Made by a program: the position numbers and the translations under genes
NCBI RefSeq assembly: GCF_004122105.1
Contig: NZ_SBKN01000010.1
Location: forward strand, 1-64,000
Source: Flavobacterium stagni
Lineage (GTDB): Bacteria; Bacteroidota; Bacteroidia; Flavobacteriales; Flavobacteriaceae
DNA length: 64,000 bases
Direction of reading: 5' to 3'
In this document: positions 1-7,878 of the stretch, in pieces
Layout: every line of letters begins with the position of its first letter
Position numbering within the stretch: the first letter of the stretch is position 1
Notes under the pieces: model-generated
Told to the model about the DNA's origin: nothing
The model's input: the letters and a program-made list of their open reading frames with translations, nothing else
The model's database searches: none

Positions 1-2
1 CT

Positions 3-485
3 ATTGGCTATGTAGTGACCAATGCCTTCTCCGACTTACAAACCATCACGGTGAATGTAACGGGTTATGGTAGCTATGTCTTCAGCTTAGACGACGGTCC
101 GAGACAAATCTCGAATGTCTTTGAAAACGTACCATTAGGCGAACATACCATCACGGTTTGGGATACTGAAGGAGGTATGGACAACAGTTGTGATCCGTTA
201 GTGATTAGTGGGGTATCGATTATCGATTATCCGCATTACTTCACTCCGAATGGAGACGGTATTCACGATACGTGGAATATTGTAGGGTTACAAAACACCA
301 CCGCGAAGATTTACATCTTTGACCGTATGGGTAAATTAATTAAACAGATTAGTCCGTCTTCACCAGGTTGGGATGGTACCTACAACGGCTATTTAGCTCC
401 ATCAACCGATTATTGGTTCAAGGTAGAATATGATGAAGGCGGAGTAATGAAAGAGTTTAAGGCGCATTTCTCGTTGAAACGTTAG
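3..485 (+). CDS. T9SS type B sorting domain protein (C-terminal part, cut by window edge)
   Basis: The frame is open from base 3, so the gene begins before the window. What remains is the carboxyl end of a secreted or surface protein. The last ~85 residues form the gliding-motility-associated C-terminal domain (CHU_C, T9SS type B signal): a Y-P-x-Y-F-T-P-N-G-D-G-x-x-D-x-W-x-I block, then I-Y-I-F-D-R-x-G-K, then W-D-G-T-Y-N-G and a final F-S-L-K-R. Known family role: this domain directs export through the type IX secretion system. The preceding ~70 residues look like a beta-sandwich repeat (x-D-D-G-P ... V-F-x-N-V-P-x-G-E-H-T-I-x-V) common in large Bacteroidota adhesins. The function of the whole protein cannot be judged from this fragment. 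Confidence 0.9.
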   Translation: MGYVVTNAFSDLQTITVNVTGYGSYVFSLDDGPRQISNVFENVPLGEHTITVWDTEGGMDNSCDPLVISGVSIIDYPHYFTPNGDGIHDTWNIVGLQNTTAKIYIFDRMGKLIKQISPSSPGWDGTYNGYLAPSTDYWFKVEYDEGGVMKEFKAHFSLKR

Positions 486-518
486 TGACTAGTGATTAGT
501 GACTAGATTTAGATATGG

Positions 519-548
519 AAGCTGCTCGTAAAAGGGCAGCTTTTTTTA
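519..548 (+). terminator. Intrinsic terminator of the T9SS cargo gene
   Basis: Inverted arms AAGCTGC and GCAGCTT flank a short loop and are followed by a run of seven T, 34 bases after the stop codon. It fits rho-independent termination of the preceding gene. Confidence 0.8.
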
Positions 549-567
549 TTATTATAAATTTTAAATG

Positions 568-840
568 TTTTGGAGCACAATGGGGCACTAGGTTTTCACG
601 ATGTTTCACAAGGTGTAGTCATGAACAAGTACCTCTCTTTCTTCTTGCTTCTTGCTTCTTTCTTCTTGTTTCTAAAAAAGTAAAAACATCACGTTTAATC
701 GGATTAATTAATTTAAATGATGTCATTATGGTTGGGTTTTGGAGCACAAGGTAACACAAGGTTTTCACGATGTTTCACAAGGTGTAGCCATGAACTAGCA
801 CCCCCTCTTTTTTCTTGTCTCTTTCTTCTTGCTTCTTCTA
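568..840. repeat. Two direct copies of a ~100 bp sequence
   Basis: Two imperfect direct copies, at about 568-670 and 737-840, share a GGAGCACAA start, the block GGTTTTCACGATGTTTCACA and a CTTCTTGCTTCTT-rich tail. No convincing coding frame is present. It looks like a local duplication in a non-coding tract. Confidence 0.7.
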
Positions 841-1020
841 ATAAACCAAACACTATTACTAGGAGAAAAACCGATTTGGGGATAGGAATAATACTTTGAA
901 ATTGGGTAGGAAGTCCTAGGGATTTATTGATTGGGAACTGTGATATTTGTACTAACAAAAACACGCATTACGAGATTCTCGATTTTCATAATCGTAAATC
1001 GTGTTTGGCAAGACGAGGAA

Positions 1021-1048
1021 AAGGAAGCGGAAGCTTCCTTTTTTTTTG
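1021..1048 (+). terminator. Orphan intrinsic terminator
   Basis: A perfect stem AAGGAAGC / GCTTCCTT with a 4-base loop is followed by about nine T. No recognisable gene ends just upstream on the + strand: 841-1020 is non-coding as far as I can see. It could end a small RNA or be a leftover of a lost gene. Confidence 0.5.
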
Positions 1049-1106
1049 GGGTTAAAAGTTTCAAGTTTAATGTTTCAGGTTGGACAACGTGTGAGTTCAC
1101 GTTTTT

Positions 1107-1402
1107 AATTACTCAGAAGCTTAGTGGCTTAGTAGCTTTTCAATACTGTATATATTGAAGTAACTACTTTTAATTGGCTTTTTACTTTTTGTCTTGACAC
1201 AAAAAGTAACCAAAAAGTCAAGGCTTAATACAAAAAAGCTACTTTTCTACGGGTTGTCGCTTGTCCGCAACCCGAGTCGCTAATCGCTATGTGGGTTGCT
1301 CCTAGCGCTCCAACCCTTGAAAAGATACGCTTTTTTCTATTAGGCCGGGGCTTTCTAAGAACGTATGTGCTGAATTACGGGAGATTGATTTTGTTTCAAG
1401 TT
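1107..1402. repeat. Dispersed ~296 bp repeat, copy 1
   Basis: Nearly identical to copy 2 at 1582-1880; its inner ~220 bp recurs at 4568-4791. It begins with AATTACTCAGAAGCTTAGTGG, carries a palindromic core (ACTTTTTGTC, TTGA, then CACAAAAAGT), then CAAAAAGTCAAGGC, and ends near GGCCGGGGCTTTCTAAG. No intact coding frame runs through it and no transposase is nearby. This type of AAAAGTCAAGGC repeat is, from general knowledge, abundant between genes in flavobacteria. Confidence 0.85.
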
Positions 1403-1581
1403 TCAGGTTTCAGGTTTCAAGTTAGCGCTGTTAAAGTTGACGTTTTGTTTTTGAATCTAGTATGTTGTCTTCTGTTTGGAAATTCTCAGAAGCTTAGTGG
1501 CTTAGCGTCTTAGTGGCTAGGAAAAGGTTTCAAGTTTCAGGTTTAAAGTTTCAAGTTGATTCCGGGTAAGTTCATGTTTGG

Positions 1582-1880
1582 AATTACTCAGAAGCTTAGT
1601 GGCTTAGTAGCTTTTCAATACTGTATATATTGAAGTAACTACTTTTAATTGGCTTTTTACTTTTTGTCTTGACACAAAAAGTAACCAAAAAGTCAAGGCT
1701 TAATACAAAAAAGCTACTTTTCTACGGGTTTTCGCTCGTCCGCAACCCGAGTCGCTAATCGCTATGTGGGTTGCTCCTAGCGCTCCAACCCTTGAAAAGA
1801 TACGCTTTTTTCTATTAGGCCGGGGGCTTTCTAAGAACGTAAGTGCTGAATTACGGGAAATAGGATTTGTTTCAAGTTTA
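1582..1880. repeat. Dispersed ~297 bp repeat, copy 2
   Basis: Direct copy of the element at 1107-1402, differing by a few single bases (for example an extra G in the GGCCGGGGG run). Separated from copy 1 by about 180 bp of TTTCAAGTTTCAGG-type word repeats. Confidence 0.85.
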
Positions 1881-1947
1881 AGGTTTCAAGTTGGTACTTT
1901 GTAAGTTGAAGTATTGTTTTTTTAATCATGTTTCTAGCCTACTGTAT

Positions 1948-2050
1948 GGGATTTCTCCTGGCGTCGAAATGACAAACTGGATGGAGTATTTTTTTGCTAG
2001 TAAAAAACATTTATGCGCAATCTTGTCATTTCGACGTAAGGAGAAATCCC
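1948..2050. repeat. Palindromic MITE-like element, copy 1
   Basis: Terminal inverted arms of about 28 bp: GGGATTTCTCC followed by CGTCGAAATGACAA on the left, and the complement TTGTCATTTCGACG followed by GGAGAAATCCC on the right, around a ~45 bp interior. A nearly identical element lies at 3826-3929 and a solo left arm at 3665-3702. There is no coding capacity. Confidence 0.85.
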
Positions 2051-2478
2051 ATCCCAATTTTCACGCGGTGAAGTTTCAAGTTTCAGGTTTCAAGTTTCAG
2101 GTTGATTCCAGGTAAGTTCATGTTTTTTTAATTACTCAGAAGCTTAGTGGCTTAGCGTCTTAGTGGCTAGGAAAAGGTTTCAAGTTTAAGGTTTAAGGTT
2201 TAAAGTTGATTCCGGGTAAGTTCATGTTTTTTTAATTACTCAGAAGCTTAGCGGCTTAGCGTCTTAGTGGCTATGAAAGGGTTTCAAGTTTCAGGTTTAA
2301 AGTTTCAAGTTGATTCCATGTAATTTAATGTGTTTTTTAATTACTCAGAAGCTTAGTGGCTTAGTGGCTAGGATAAGGGTTTCAAGTTTCAGGCTTAAGG
2401 TTTCAGGTTGATTCCAAGTAAATTCTCGTTTGGAATAACTCAGAAGCTCAGTGGCTTAGCGTCTTAGTATCTTTGTGG
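2051..2478. repeat. Word-repeat array (TTTCAAGTTTCAGG / CTTAGTGGCTTAG)
   Basis: About four degenerate ~100 bp units, each consisting of GTTTCAAGTTTCAGG-type heptamer words, then GTTGATTCC, AAGTTCATGTTT, then ACTCAGAAGCTTAGTGGC. The same words occur at 1393-1580, 4792-5056, 36431-36545 and 61231-61268. No gene is seen here. Confidence 0.75.
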
Positions 2479-2483
2479 CACAA

Positions 2484-2518
2484 TAAAAAAACCCGATAAC
2501 GGGGGAGCTATCGGGTTT
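2484..2518 (-). terminator. Intrinsic terminator of the minus-strand gene at 2526
   Basis: Read on the minus strand, AAACCCGATA pairs with TATCGGGTTT and is followed by a run of T. It lies directly after the stop codon of the gene at 2526-3278. Confidence 0.85.
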
Positions 2519-2525
2519 GGGGTGG

Positions 2526-3278
2526 TTACAGTACTTCTAAAATGTTTAGCGAGCTGTATTCCTCATTTTTGAGGGGATAGAAGACGCCGTTGATTTCTTG
2601 ACTGAAGGTGATCAATAAGAGATAAAAGACAATTCCTGTTCCGACGGGCATTGCTGTGGGGGTCAAGGTAACATCGGTGGGGACCATTGATTCCAAGGGA
2701 CGGGATTCGACGTTGCTGTAGGTCAATTGGTGTTCTTCAGTCACAAAGTCAAGATTCAGCACAGCCGTTTGAAAATTGATGTGCGAGGCTCCTCTGGGTG
2801 CTAGAATGTTTTCCTCGGTGATCAAATCGGTAATGGTTACCACCCCTGTCGCATTATCCAATTGAATTGGGATAAAAACAATTTCGGATAACTGCCCCGT
2901 TTCGTTGAAATCAAATCCTTTTAAGATTGCTTTTCCCTCTGGGGTTTGAAGACCATTGGCTACCAATCGTTGTCCTCTCACAGATACGGCATCCAATTTT
3001 TTGATTTGTGTAAGATGCGTCATCAATCGGTTGTTCAATTTGTTGTTCTTTGCTTTGAATAACAAACTCCCCACGGATTTGCGCAACAAACCGGCTGCAT
3101 TCATACTTAATCCGAACTCGGACATGTTTTCACGGGTACGTTTAAAACTGGGATCGTTTTTGATGCGTTCTCCGCTCATTGTTGAACGACGACGCACATA
3201 ATTTTTTCCGTCTTTTCTGTAAAAGGTCAAGTTCTCTACTGACCCTTCGATGCTGATAATACTGCTACTTTTAGCCAT
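2526..3278 (-). CDS. Bacteroidota-type hypothetical protein, 250 aa
   Basis: Function not recognised. The N-terminus has the pattern I-x-G-S-V-E-N-L-T-F-Y-x-x-x-G-K-x-Y-V-R-R-R, which resembles a class of conserved Bacteroidota hypotheticals that begin with a G-x-x-x-x-L-x-F-Y-x-x-x-G-K-x-x-V-R motif. Residues 30-110 are basic and helical, while the C-terminal half looks beta-rich with D-x-T-x-T-P-T repeats of hydrophobic strands. There is no signal peptide or membrane segment. The gene stands alone among repeats and has its own terminator. The start is the first Met, preceded by an A-rich stretch typical of flavobacterial translation starts. Confidence 0.75.
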   Translation of the reverse strand: MAKSSSIISIEGSVENLTFYRKDGKNYVRRRSTMSGERIKNDPSFKRTRENMSEFGLSMNAAGLLRKSVGSLLFKAKNNKLNNRLMTHLTQIKKLDAVSVRGQRLVANGLQTPEGKAILKGFDFNETGQLSEIVFIPIQLDNATGVVTITDLITEENILAPRGASHINFQTAVLNLDFVTEEHQLTYSNVESRPLESMVPTDVTLTPTAMPVGTGIVFYLLLITFSQEINGVFYPLKNEEYSSLNILEVL

Positions 3279-3443
3279 TTTTAAAAAAATTTAAGTTAAA
3301 CATTGGGTTATATTTCGAGACAAAGAAATCACGATATAAAACACTGTGCAACAGAACACTACCGTCTGTGCCGTTTTTGCCAATTCGTTTTCATTCTGCC
3401 TATTTTTGCCGTTTTTGCCTAACTTAAAAAAGGGGTTGGGTAC

Positions 3444-3484
3444 GGTTATCCTAAAGGTATAGTAACCTTTACCTAAAGGATACC
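3444..3484. repeat. Imperfect inverted repeat
   Basis: GGTTATCCTAAAGGTA faces TACCTAAAGGATACC across a short spacer. It lies about 165 bases upstream of the divergent gene at 3278, outside any coding region. It could be an operator-like palindrome or part of the repeat landscape; nothing in the sequence decides this. Confidence 0.45.
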
Positions 3485-3495
3485 ATTAGTTAACC

Positions 3496-3550
3496 ACGGG
3501 GTTAGTACGGGGTTAGTACGGGGTTAGTCCGAGGTTAGTCCGAGGTTAGA
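3496..3550. repeat. Five tandem 11-mers
   Basis: Three exact ACGGGGTTAGT units are followed by two CCGAGGTTAG(T/A) units. A short non-coding tandem repeat. Confidence 0.9.
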
Positions 3551-3664
3551 GGGGCTTGAACAGTACTCAGTTGCTAGCGCAGTTTACAGTCTCAGTCGCA
3601 GTTTTCAGTTTGAGTTGGTTGGGTTGAAGTATCGATTTTAAAACATGTATGTTACCAACTGTAT

Positions 3665-3702
3665 GGGATTTCTCCTAACGTCGAAATGACAAACTGGATG
3701 GG
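3665..3702. repeat. Solo left arm of the palindromic element
   Basis: GGGATTTCTCC, then CGTCGAAATGACAAACTGG, matching the left end of the elements at 1948 and 3826, but with no matching right arm. A broken copy. Confidence 0.75.
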
Positions 3703-3825
3703 GAAAGGATGAATTGGTTTAAAAGTGGAAAGAGAAGGTTAAGTCGCAGTCTCAGTCGCAGTTTTCAGTTTGAGTTGGTTGGGTTGATGAATTGTTTTTT
3801 AAATCATGTATCTAGCCTACTGTAT

Positions 3826-3929
3826 GGGATTTCTCCTGGCGTCGAAATGACAAACTGGATGGGGTATTTTTTTGCTTGCAAAAAAACATTTATGCGCAAT
3901 CTTGTCATTTCGACGTAAGGAGAAATCCC
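3826..3929. repeat. Palindromic MITE-like element, copy 2
   Basis: Near-identical to the element at 1948-2050, including the TTTATGCGCAATCTTGTC right interior. Flanking sequence is also shared (ATCATGT-TCTAGCCTACTGTAT on the left and CCCAATTTTCACGC on the right), so the duplicated unit is larger than the palindrome. Confidence 0.85.
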
Positions 3930-4180
3930 ATCCCAATTTTCACGCTGTGACAGTTTGCAGTTGCTAGCGCAGTTTACAGTCGCAGTCGCATTCTCAGTCT
4001 CAGTCGCATTTGAAGTTTGCAGTGGGGGTTGGTTAGGTTGAAGTATGGTTACTTTACTGAGGTTGTGCGCTTTACTGATGGATATGTTAAAAATTTGGCA
4101 CGGGTTTTGTTTATGCCTTTTTAACCTAAAAAAATTATTCGCCAATTTTATGAGCACAACTTTTACGCTTTGCTAATGCC

Positions 4181-4378
4181 ATGTTACGCATTTGCATTTA
4201 TCCGAAAGACGTCGTGATTTTGACAGGGAAATCCGAACGTTATGGCCGAGAGATTATTTCACGAATCAAGAAGGCCGAAATGAAAGAAAAACGGCAACCT
4301 GTAACCGTTGAAGAATTTTGTAATTATATGCGCCTGGATTCCCAACAGGTATTGCGGTTGTTGAATGATCGAAGGTGA
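4181..4378 (+). CDS. Small hypothetical protein, 65 aa, possible DNA-binding
   Basis: A short basic protein beginning M-L-R-I-C-I-Y-P-K-D-V. The first half carries I-L-T-G-K-S-x-R-x-x-R-x-I-I-x-R-I-K-K, the second half V-x-V-E-E-F-C-N-Y-M-x-L-x-x-x-x-V-L-R-L-L. This resembles small Bacteroidota proteins often seen near mobile or repeat-rich DNA, with two helix-turn-helix-like helices, but the role is unknown. It is an island of coding sequence inside repeats, with no operon partner. Confidence 0.65.
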   Translation: MLRICIYPKDVVILTGKSERYGREIISRIKKAEMKEKRQPVTVEEFCNYMRLDSQQVLRLLNDRR

Positions 4379-4567
4379 CTTGCGCAATTGCTTGCGCAGT
4401 ACTCAGTCGCAGTCGCAGCTTGCAGTTGCTTGCGCAGTCACAGTCGCAGTCGCAGTTTTCAGTTTGAGTTGGTTGGGTTGATGAATTGTTTTTTAAATCA
4501 AGAAAATTAACCTGAATAACAGTATTTAAGGATCATTTTCATAGTTTCAAGTCTGTATGCTAAAGTA

Positions 4568-4791
4568 ATTTTTACTTTTTGTCTTGACACAAAAAGTAAC
4601 CAAAAAGTCAAGGCTTAATACAAAAAAGCTACTTTTCTACGGGTTTTCGCTCGTCCGCAACCCGAGTCGCTAATCGCTATGTGGGTTGCTCCTAGCGCTC
4701 CAACCCTTGAAAAGATACGCTTTTTTCTATTAGGCCGGGGCTTTCTAAGAACGTAAGTGCTGAATTACGGGAGATTGGTTTTGTTTCAAGT
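4568..4791. repeat. Dispersed repeat, copy 3 (5' shortened)
   Basis: Matches the inner and right parts of the elements at 1107 and 1582 from the TTTTTACTTTTTGTCTTGAC core to TGCTGAATTACGGGAGATTG. The left ~70 bp (CTCAGAAGCTTAG, then CAATACTGTATATATTG) is absent. Confidence 0.85.
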
Positions 4792-5056
4792 TTCAAGTTG
4801 ATCCCGGGTAAGTTCATGTTTGGAATTACTTTGATGCTTAGCGGCTTAGTGGCTATAAAAGGGTTTCAGGTTTCAGGTTTAAAGTTTAAAGTTGATTCCG
4901 GGTAAGTTCATGTTTTTTTAATTACTCAGAAGCTTAGTGGCTTAGCGTCTTAGTGGCTAGGAAAAGGTTTCAAGTTTAAGGTTTAAGGTTGATTTCAAGT
5001 AAGTTCATGTTTGGAATTACTCAGGAGCTTTGTGCCTTAGTGTCTTTGTGGCTAAT
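4792..5056. repeat. Word-repeat array
   Basis: Three degenerate units of the TTTCAAGTTTCAGG, GTTGATTCC, AAGTTCATGTTT, CTTAGTGGC family seen at 2051-2478. No gene is seen. The following 5057-5274 holds an upstream region with a TAGGAAAAATAC motif at 5066-5077. Confidence 0.7.
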
Positions 5057-5274
5057 CCCAAAAAATAGGAAAAATACTTTTAAAAAAGGGGGAAAATCCT
5101 ACTGTTAAAATGAAAATTTAAAGCGAATATTGTATAAGGTATGCAGCTGAAGCTAAGTGGTTTACATTTTGCTTCCCGTCACTCCTTTTCCCTGATTCCT
5201 AAAACCTACGCCCCGCTTCTACTGGCCTAATTTGTGAAATATAGTTGATTTGATAATCCCTAAACCCTAATACC

Positions 5275-5565
5275 ATGAAAACAATTCGTATTACCGCAGC
5301 AATTAGTTCGGTTTTTGCCCCCAAGTCGCTCTTGGTGGTGATTGACAACAAAGACGATAATGGCTTCGATAAGGAGTACCGCTCCCGAAAGTCCTTTGAC
5401 CAAGAATTTGAGGCCGGAACGGGTCGCTATGTCATCAAAATTTTTGGCATGAACCAAATCGAGGGTTCGACCACGATCACCGTCTCGGGTGATTTTGAAG
5501 AGGCACAGACCCAATCGTCTGATGAAGTGGATTATGTAATGTATTTCGTAGGTACTGTTAACTAA
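5275..5565 (+). CDS. Small hypothetical protein, 96 aa
   Basis: Not recognised. No signal peptide. The predicted pattern is mostly beta strands (T-I-R-I-T-A-A-I, S-L-L-V-V-I-D, Y-V-I-K-I-F-G, T-T-I-T-V-S-G) with an acidic C-terminus, suggesting a small beta-barrel or sandwich fold. It is the first gene of a same-strand run (7 bases before the next gene) that also holds a secreted protein, a membrane protein and an amidohydrolase, so it probably belongs to one operon with them. Confidence 0.7.
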   Translation: MKTIRITAAISSVFAPKSLLVVIDNKDDNGFDKEYRSRKSFDQEFEAGTGRYVIKIFGMNQIEGSTTITVSGDFEEAQTQSSDEVDYVMYFVGTVN

Positions 5566-5572
5566 TTGCTCT

Positions 5573-6727
5573 ATGAAAAAAATTCAGACGCTTCTTCTCC
5601 TCGCTTGTTTGAGCCCGATGCTTTGGGGACAAACTGCTCCCGCTCTCTCGCAAAACTTTGCCGAAATTGAAAAGCTTAAATCGCAAAACCTGAAGGATGC
5701 CTTTGCCACATTTTACCAAATTGCACTAAAGAATAGTGATGTCAATGAAAAATCCCTCAACCTCAACGGTTCGCTCTTTTCCCTCTACTACGCCCATGAT
5801 AAAGCCAAGGTGCAACAGTACTCGGAAGACCAAATTCGTTTTTTGCGGAATTTCAACCTCAACGCTAAAATCAATCTAAACGACGACTACCAGTACCAAG
5901 GGTATGCCGTAGGTTTCCAATGGGCCATAATCAATGCTCGGGATACGAAATTCATGAACCTCACCCAAGATGAGGCGTTCATGTTGTATGACGAACTCTT
6001 ACTCTCGGTGCTTCGTGAAGCGGTAACACCCTTGGAGGATGCTATTTTAAATGGCCAACTCCCCGCAGCAGAACAAGCAGCTCAATTCCAAAAACTACAG
6101 ACGCTCATGAGTCAGGTGATTCGTGATGAACTCGATGCGGTACGGAAAGATCCGCTGGGTCAACAACTCCTTACCCTTTGTGACCAACAGATTGCCAAAA
6201 ATGCTCAACTTCAAGCTATCGGGATGATGACTACTAACGATTTGGTTCAAAAACGGAAAGAACGGTACCGCCAACTTATCGCAGACACGGAAAAACTTCC
6301 TTTTTGGTCGGTGAATCCGTATGCTAAGACCGATACTCAAGGTCGGATCAATCAAGGGGCCTTCGAGAGTATCTTCTTGTGGAGTGGAAAAAGGGGCGAA
6401 TTGGATGTTCGAGCGAAATACAACTATGCCGATACCTTATCCACTGGTGTGCGGGAAAAAATGGGAATTACGCTGGGATACAACTTCAAATGGGGTGCGA
6501 CGCAAGACGAAGTGAGTGTCTTTGAAGTAAAATTTTCAGGGGCCTATCAACGTGTATTGCGTGGCCTTTTGGCCGATGAGGCACGGGAAAAACTGTCTGC
6601 TGTAGCCGACATTAAATTTCGTTTATCCGAGAATTTCATCCTGCCCTTTACCCTACAATACGACCCCAAGCAGGGAAAACTGTTTGGCTTTTTAAATCTT
6701 ACGTATAACTTCAACCTCAAGCCTTAA
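5573..6727 (+). CDS. Secreted or outer-membrane hypothetical protein, 384 aa
   Basis: The N-terminus is a Sec signal peptide (K-K, then L-L-L-L-A-C-L-S-P-M-L-W-G-Q). Residues 25-230 are helical and rich in Gln, Leu and Lys. The last ~130 residues alternate hydrophobic and polar residues and end in L-F-G-F-L-N-L-T-Y-N-F-N-L-K-P, an ending like the beta-signal of outer-membrane barrels. The overall plan (helical N-terminal part, barrel-like C-terminus) resembles that of the neighbour at 9156, although identity is low. The function is unknown; it shares an apparent operon with 5275 and 6833. Confidence 0.75.
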   Translation: MKKIQTLLLLACLSPMLWGQTAPALSQNFAEIEKLKSQNLKDAFATFYQIALKNSDVNEKSLNLNGSLFSLYYAHDKAKVQQYSEDQIRFLRNFNLNAKINLNDDYQYQGYAVGFQWAIINARDTKFMNLTQDEAFMLYDELLLSVLREAVTPLEDAILNGQLPAAEQAAQFQKLQTLMSQVIRDELDAVRKDPLGQQLLTLCDQQIAKNAQLQAIGMMTTNDLVQKRKERYRQLIADTEKLPFWSVNPYAKTDTQGRINQGAFESIFLWSGKRGELDVRAKYNYADTLSTGVREKMGITLGYNFKWGATQDEVSVFEVKFSGAYQRVLRGLLADEAREKLSAVADIKFRLSENFILPFTLQYDPKQGKLFGFLNLTYNFNLKP

Positions 6728-6731
6728 GACC

Positions 6732-6794
6732 ATGGGACCTAAAGTCATTTTTACATTGGTGTACACCCTACTCCTGCTCCTCGTGAAATCGTGA
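6732..6794 (+). CDS. Tiny hydrophobic peptide, 20 aa (candidate)
   Basis: ATG to TGA, sitting 4 bases after the previous stop and 38 before the next start, in the same direction. It encodes M-G-P-K-V, one strongly hydrophobic stretch with L-L-L-L-L-V, then K-S, which is enough for a single membrane pass. It could be a small membrane protein of the cluster or a chance frame in a spacer. No ribosome-binding evidence decides it. Confidence 0.35.
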   Translation: MGPKVIFTLVYTLLLLLVKS

Positions 6795-6832
6795 GTAAAC
6801 ACTAACCCAACATTATCCTAACCCTTTACAAT

Positions 6833-7867
6833 ATGGAACTACCCAAAATTCTCGAACTCTTAATTGCTGTTGGATTATTCTATTTTCTCTTCAGCACATT
6901 GGTGTCTATTCTCTTTGAATGGTATGCCTATAAAACCGAACAACGGGGTCGGTTTTTGTATGAAACGCTGCATAAACTGTTGCAAGACCCGGTGAATAAA
7001 AACTACGGGGCGTTGGTGTACAGTCATTTTAACCTGGTGAGTATTCGCAAGGATCGAGATTCGTATCCGCAGTACATCTCCTCAGAAATGTTTGCCGACA
7101 CGCTGATTGATGTCATCGGGAGTCAGTCGGAGCAAACCACCTTTACCCCCGTCTTTGCTGCGGACGACCCGACGCAATTGCTGGAGGTTAAACTGGACGA
7201 AAACCGCATTACCGATCCCTATGCGCGGTATTGTGCGGGTGTGGAAGCGATGCACTACAGTCCGCTGAAAAGCATCTTGCGCAGCTTTGGGGAAAAGACG
7301 GCGAATTATGCCGAACTCAAGGCGCACATCATGAAATGGTACGACGATTATATGGCGCGGGTGACGGGTTGGTACAAGACAAAGATCAAGAATACGCTAC
7401 TCGGTATCAGCTTTTTGGTGTGTATAACGCTGAATGTGGATTCGATTTCGTTTATCAAAAAAATCAATGCCGACGAGCAATTGCGGAAATCGTTGGTGAG
7501 CGGCACGGAGAAGTTGATTGCCGAGCGGTTGAAGCACAACCAAAAGGAAGAAGCCAAAATGAAGACCACGGAGAAAATGACCTTTATCGTAGATGGGGAA
7601 CCCATACAGAAAACGGTGCGCCTCTCCCCTAACGATTCGCTGTACATATCGCAATTGAATGCTACTGTAAGTAGTATCCAACAAAACCATATTCCGATTG
7701 GATATACCGAGGGCGTTACGGCACCGTTTCAATCCTTTAAACGCTTCTTTTGGTGGGTGTTGGGAATTACCATCTCTACGTTTGCTTTGAGTTTTGGTGC
7801 GCCCTTCTGGTTTGAGGTTTTGGTCAAGGCTGTTAACATTCGTCGTTCAGGTATTAAACCCAATTAA
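6833..7867 (+). CDS. Membrane protein of unknown function, 344 aa
   Basis: Three hydrophobic segments are visible: residues ~8-28, ~186-205 (G-I-S-F-L-V-C-I-T-L-N-V) and ~306-330. The first cytoplasmic loop contains Y-P-Q-Y-I-S-S-E-M-F-A-D-T-L-I-D-V-I, which matches a pattern (P-x-Y-I-x-x-x-x-F-A-x-x-L-x-D) I know from uncharacterised bacterial membrane proteins. The loop between segments 2 and 3 is charged and likely coiled. No catalytic motif is apparent. It lies 11 bases before the amidohydrolase start, so the two are probably co-transcribed. Confidence 0.75.
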   Translation: MELPKILELLIAVGLFYFLFSTLVSILFEWYAYKTEQRGRFLYETLHKLLQDPVNKNYGALVYSHFNLVSIRKDRDSYPQYISSEMFADTLIDVIGSQSEQTTFTPVFAADDPTQLLEVKLDENRITDPYARYCAGVEAMHYSPLKSILRSFGEKTANYAELKAHIMKWYDDYMARVTGWYKTKIKNTLLGISFLVCITLNVDSISFIKKINADEQLRKSLVSGTEKLIAERLKHNQKEEAKMKTTEKMTFIVDGEPIQKTVRLSPNDSLYISQLNATVSSIQQNHIPIGYTEGVTAPFQSFKRFFWWVLGITISTFALSFGAPFWFEVLVKAVNIRRSGIKPN

Positions 7868-7878
7868 TCGCAATTCGT

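Larger units (their letters stand above)
3561..4470. repeat. CAGTCGCAGT hexamer-word arrays
   Basis: Clusters of CAGTCG, CAGTCT, CAGTTT and CAGTTTGC words occur at about 3571-3625, 3740-3780, 3955-4025 and 4385-4470, each ending in GTTGGTTGGGTTGA. They surround the palindromic elements and the small gene at 4181. No other gene is seen here. Confidence 0.7.

Noticed and set aside
1289..1513. Small protein-coding frames in the 0.5-2.5 kb tract
   Set aside because: They lie inside the dispersed repeats or word arrays, change frame between copies and show no coding character.
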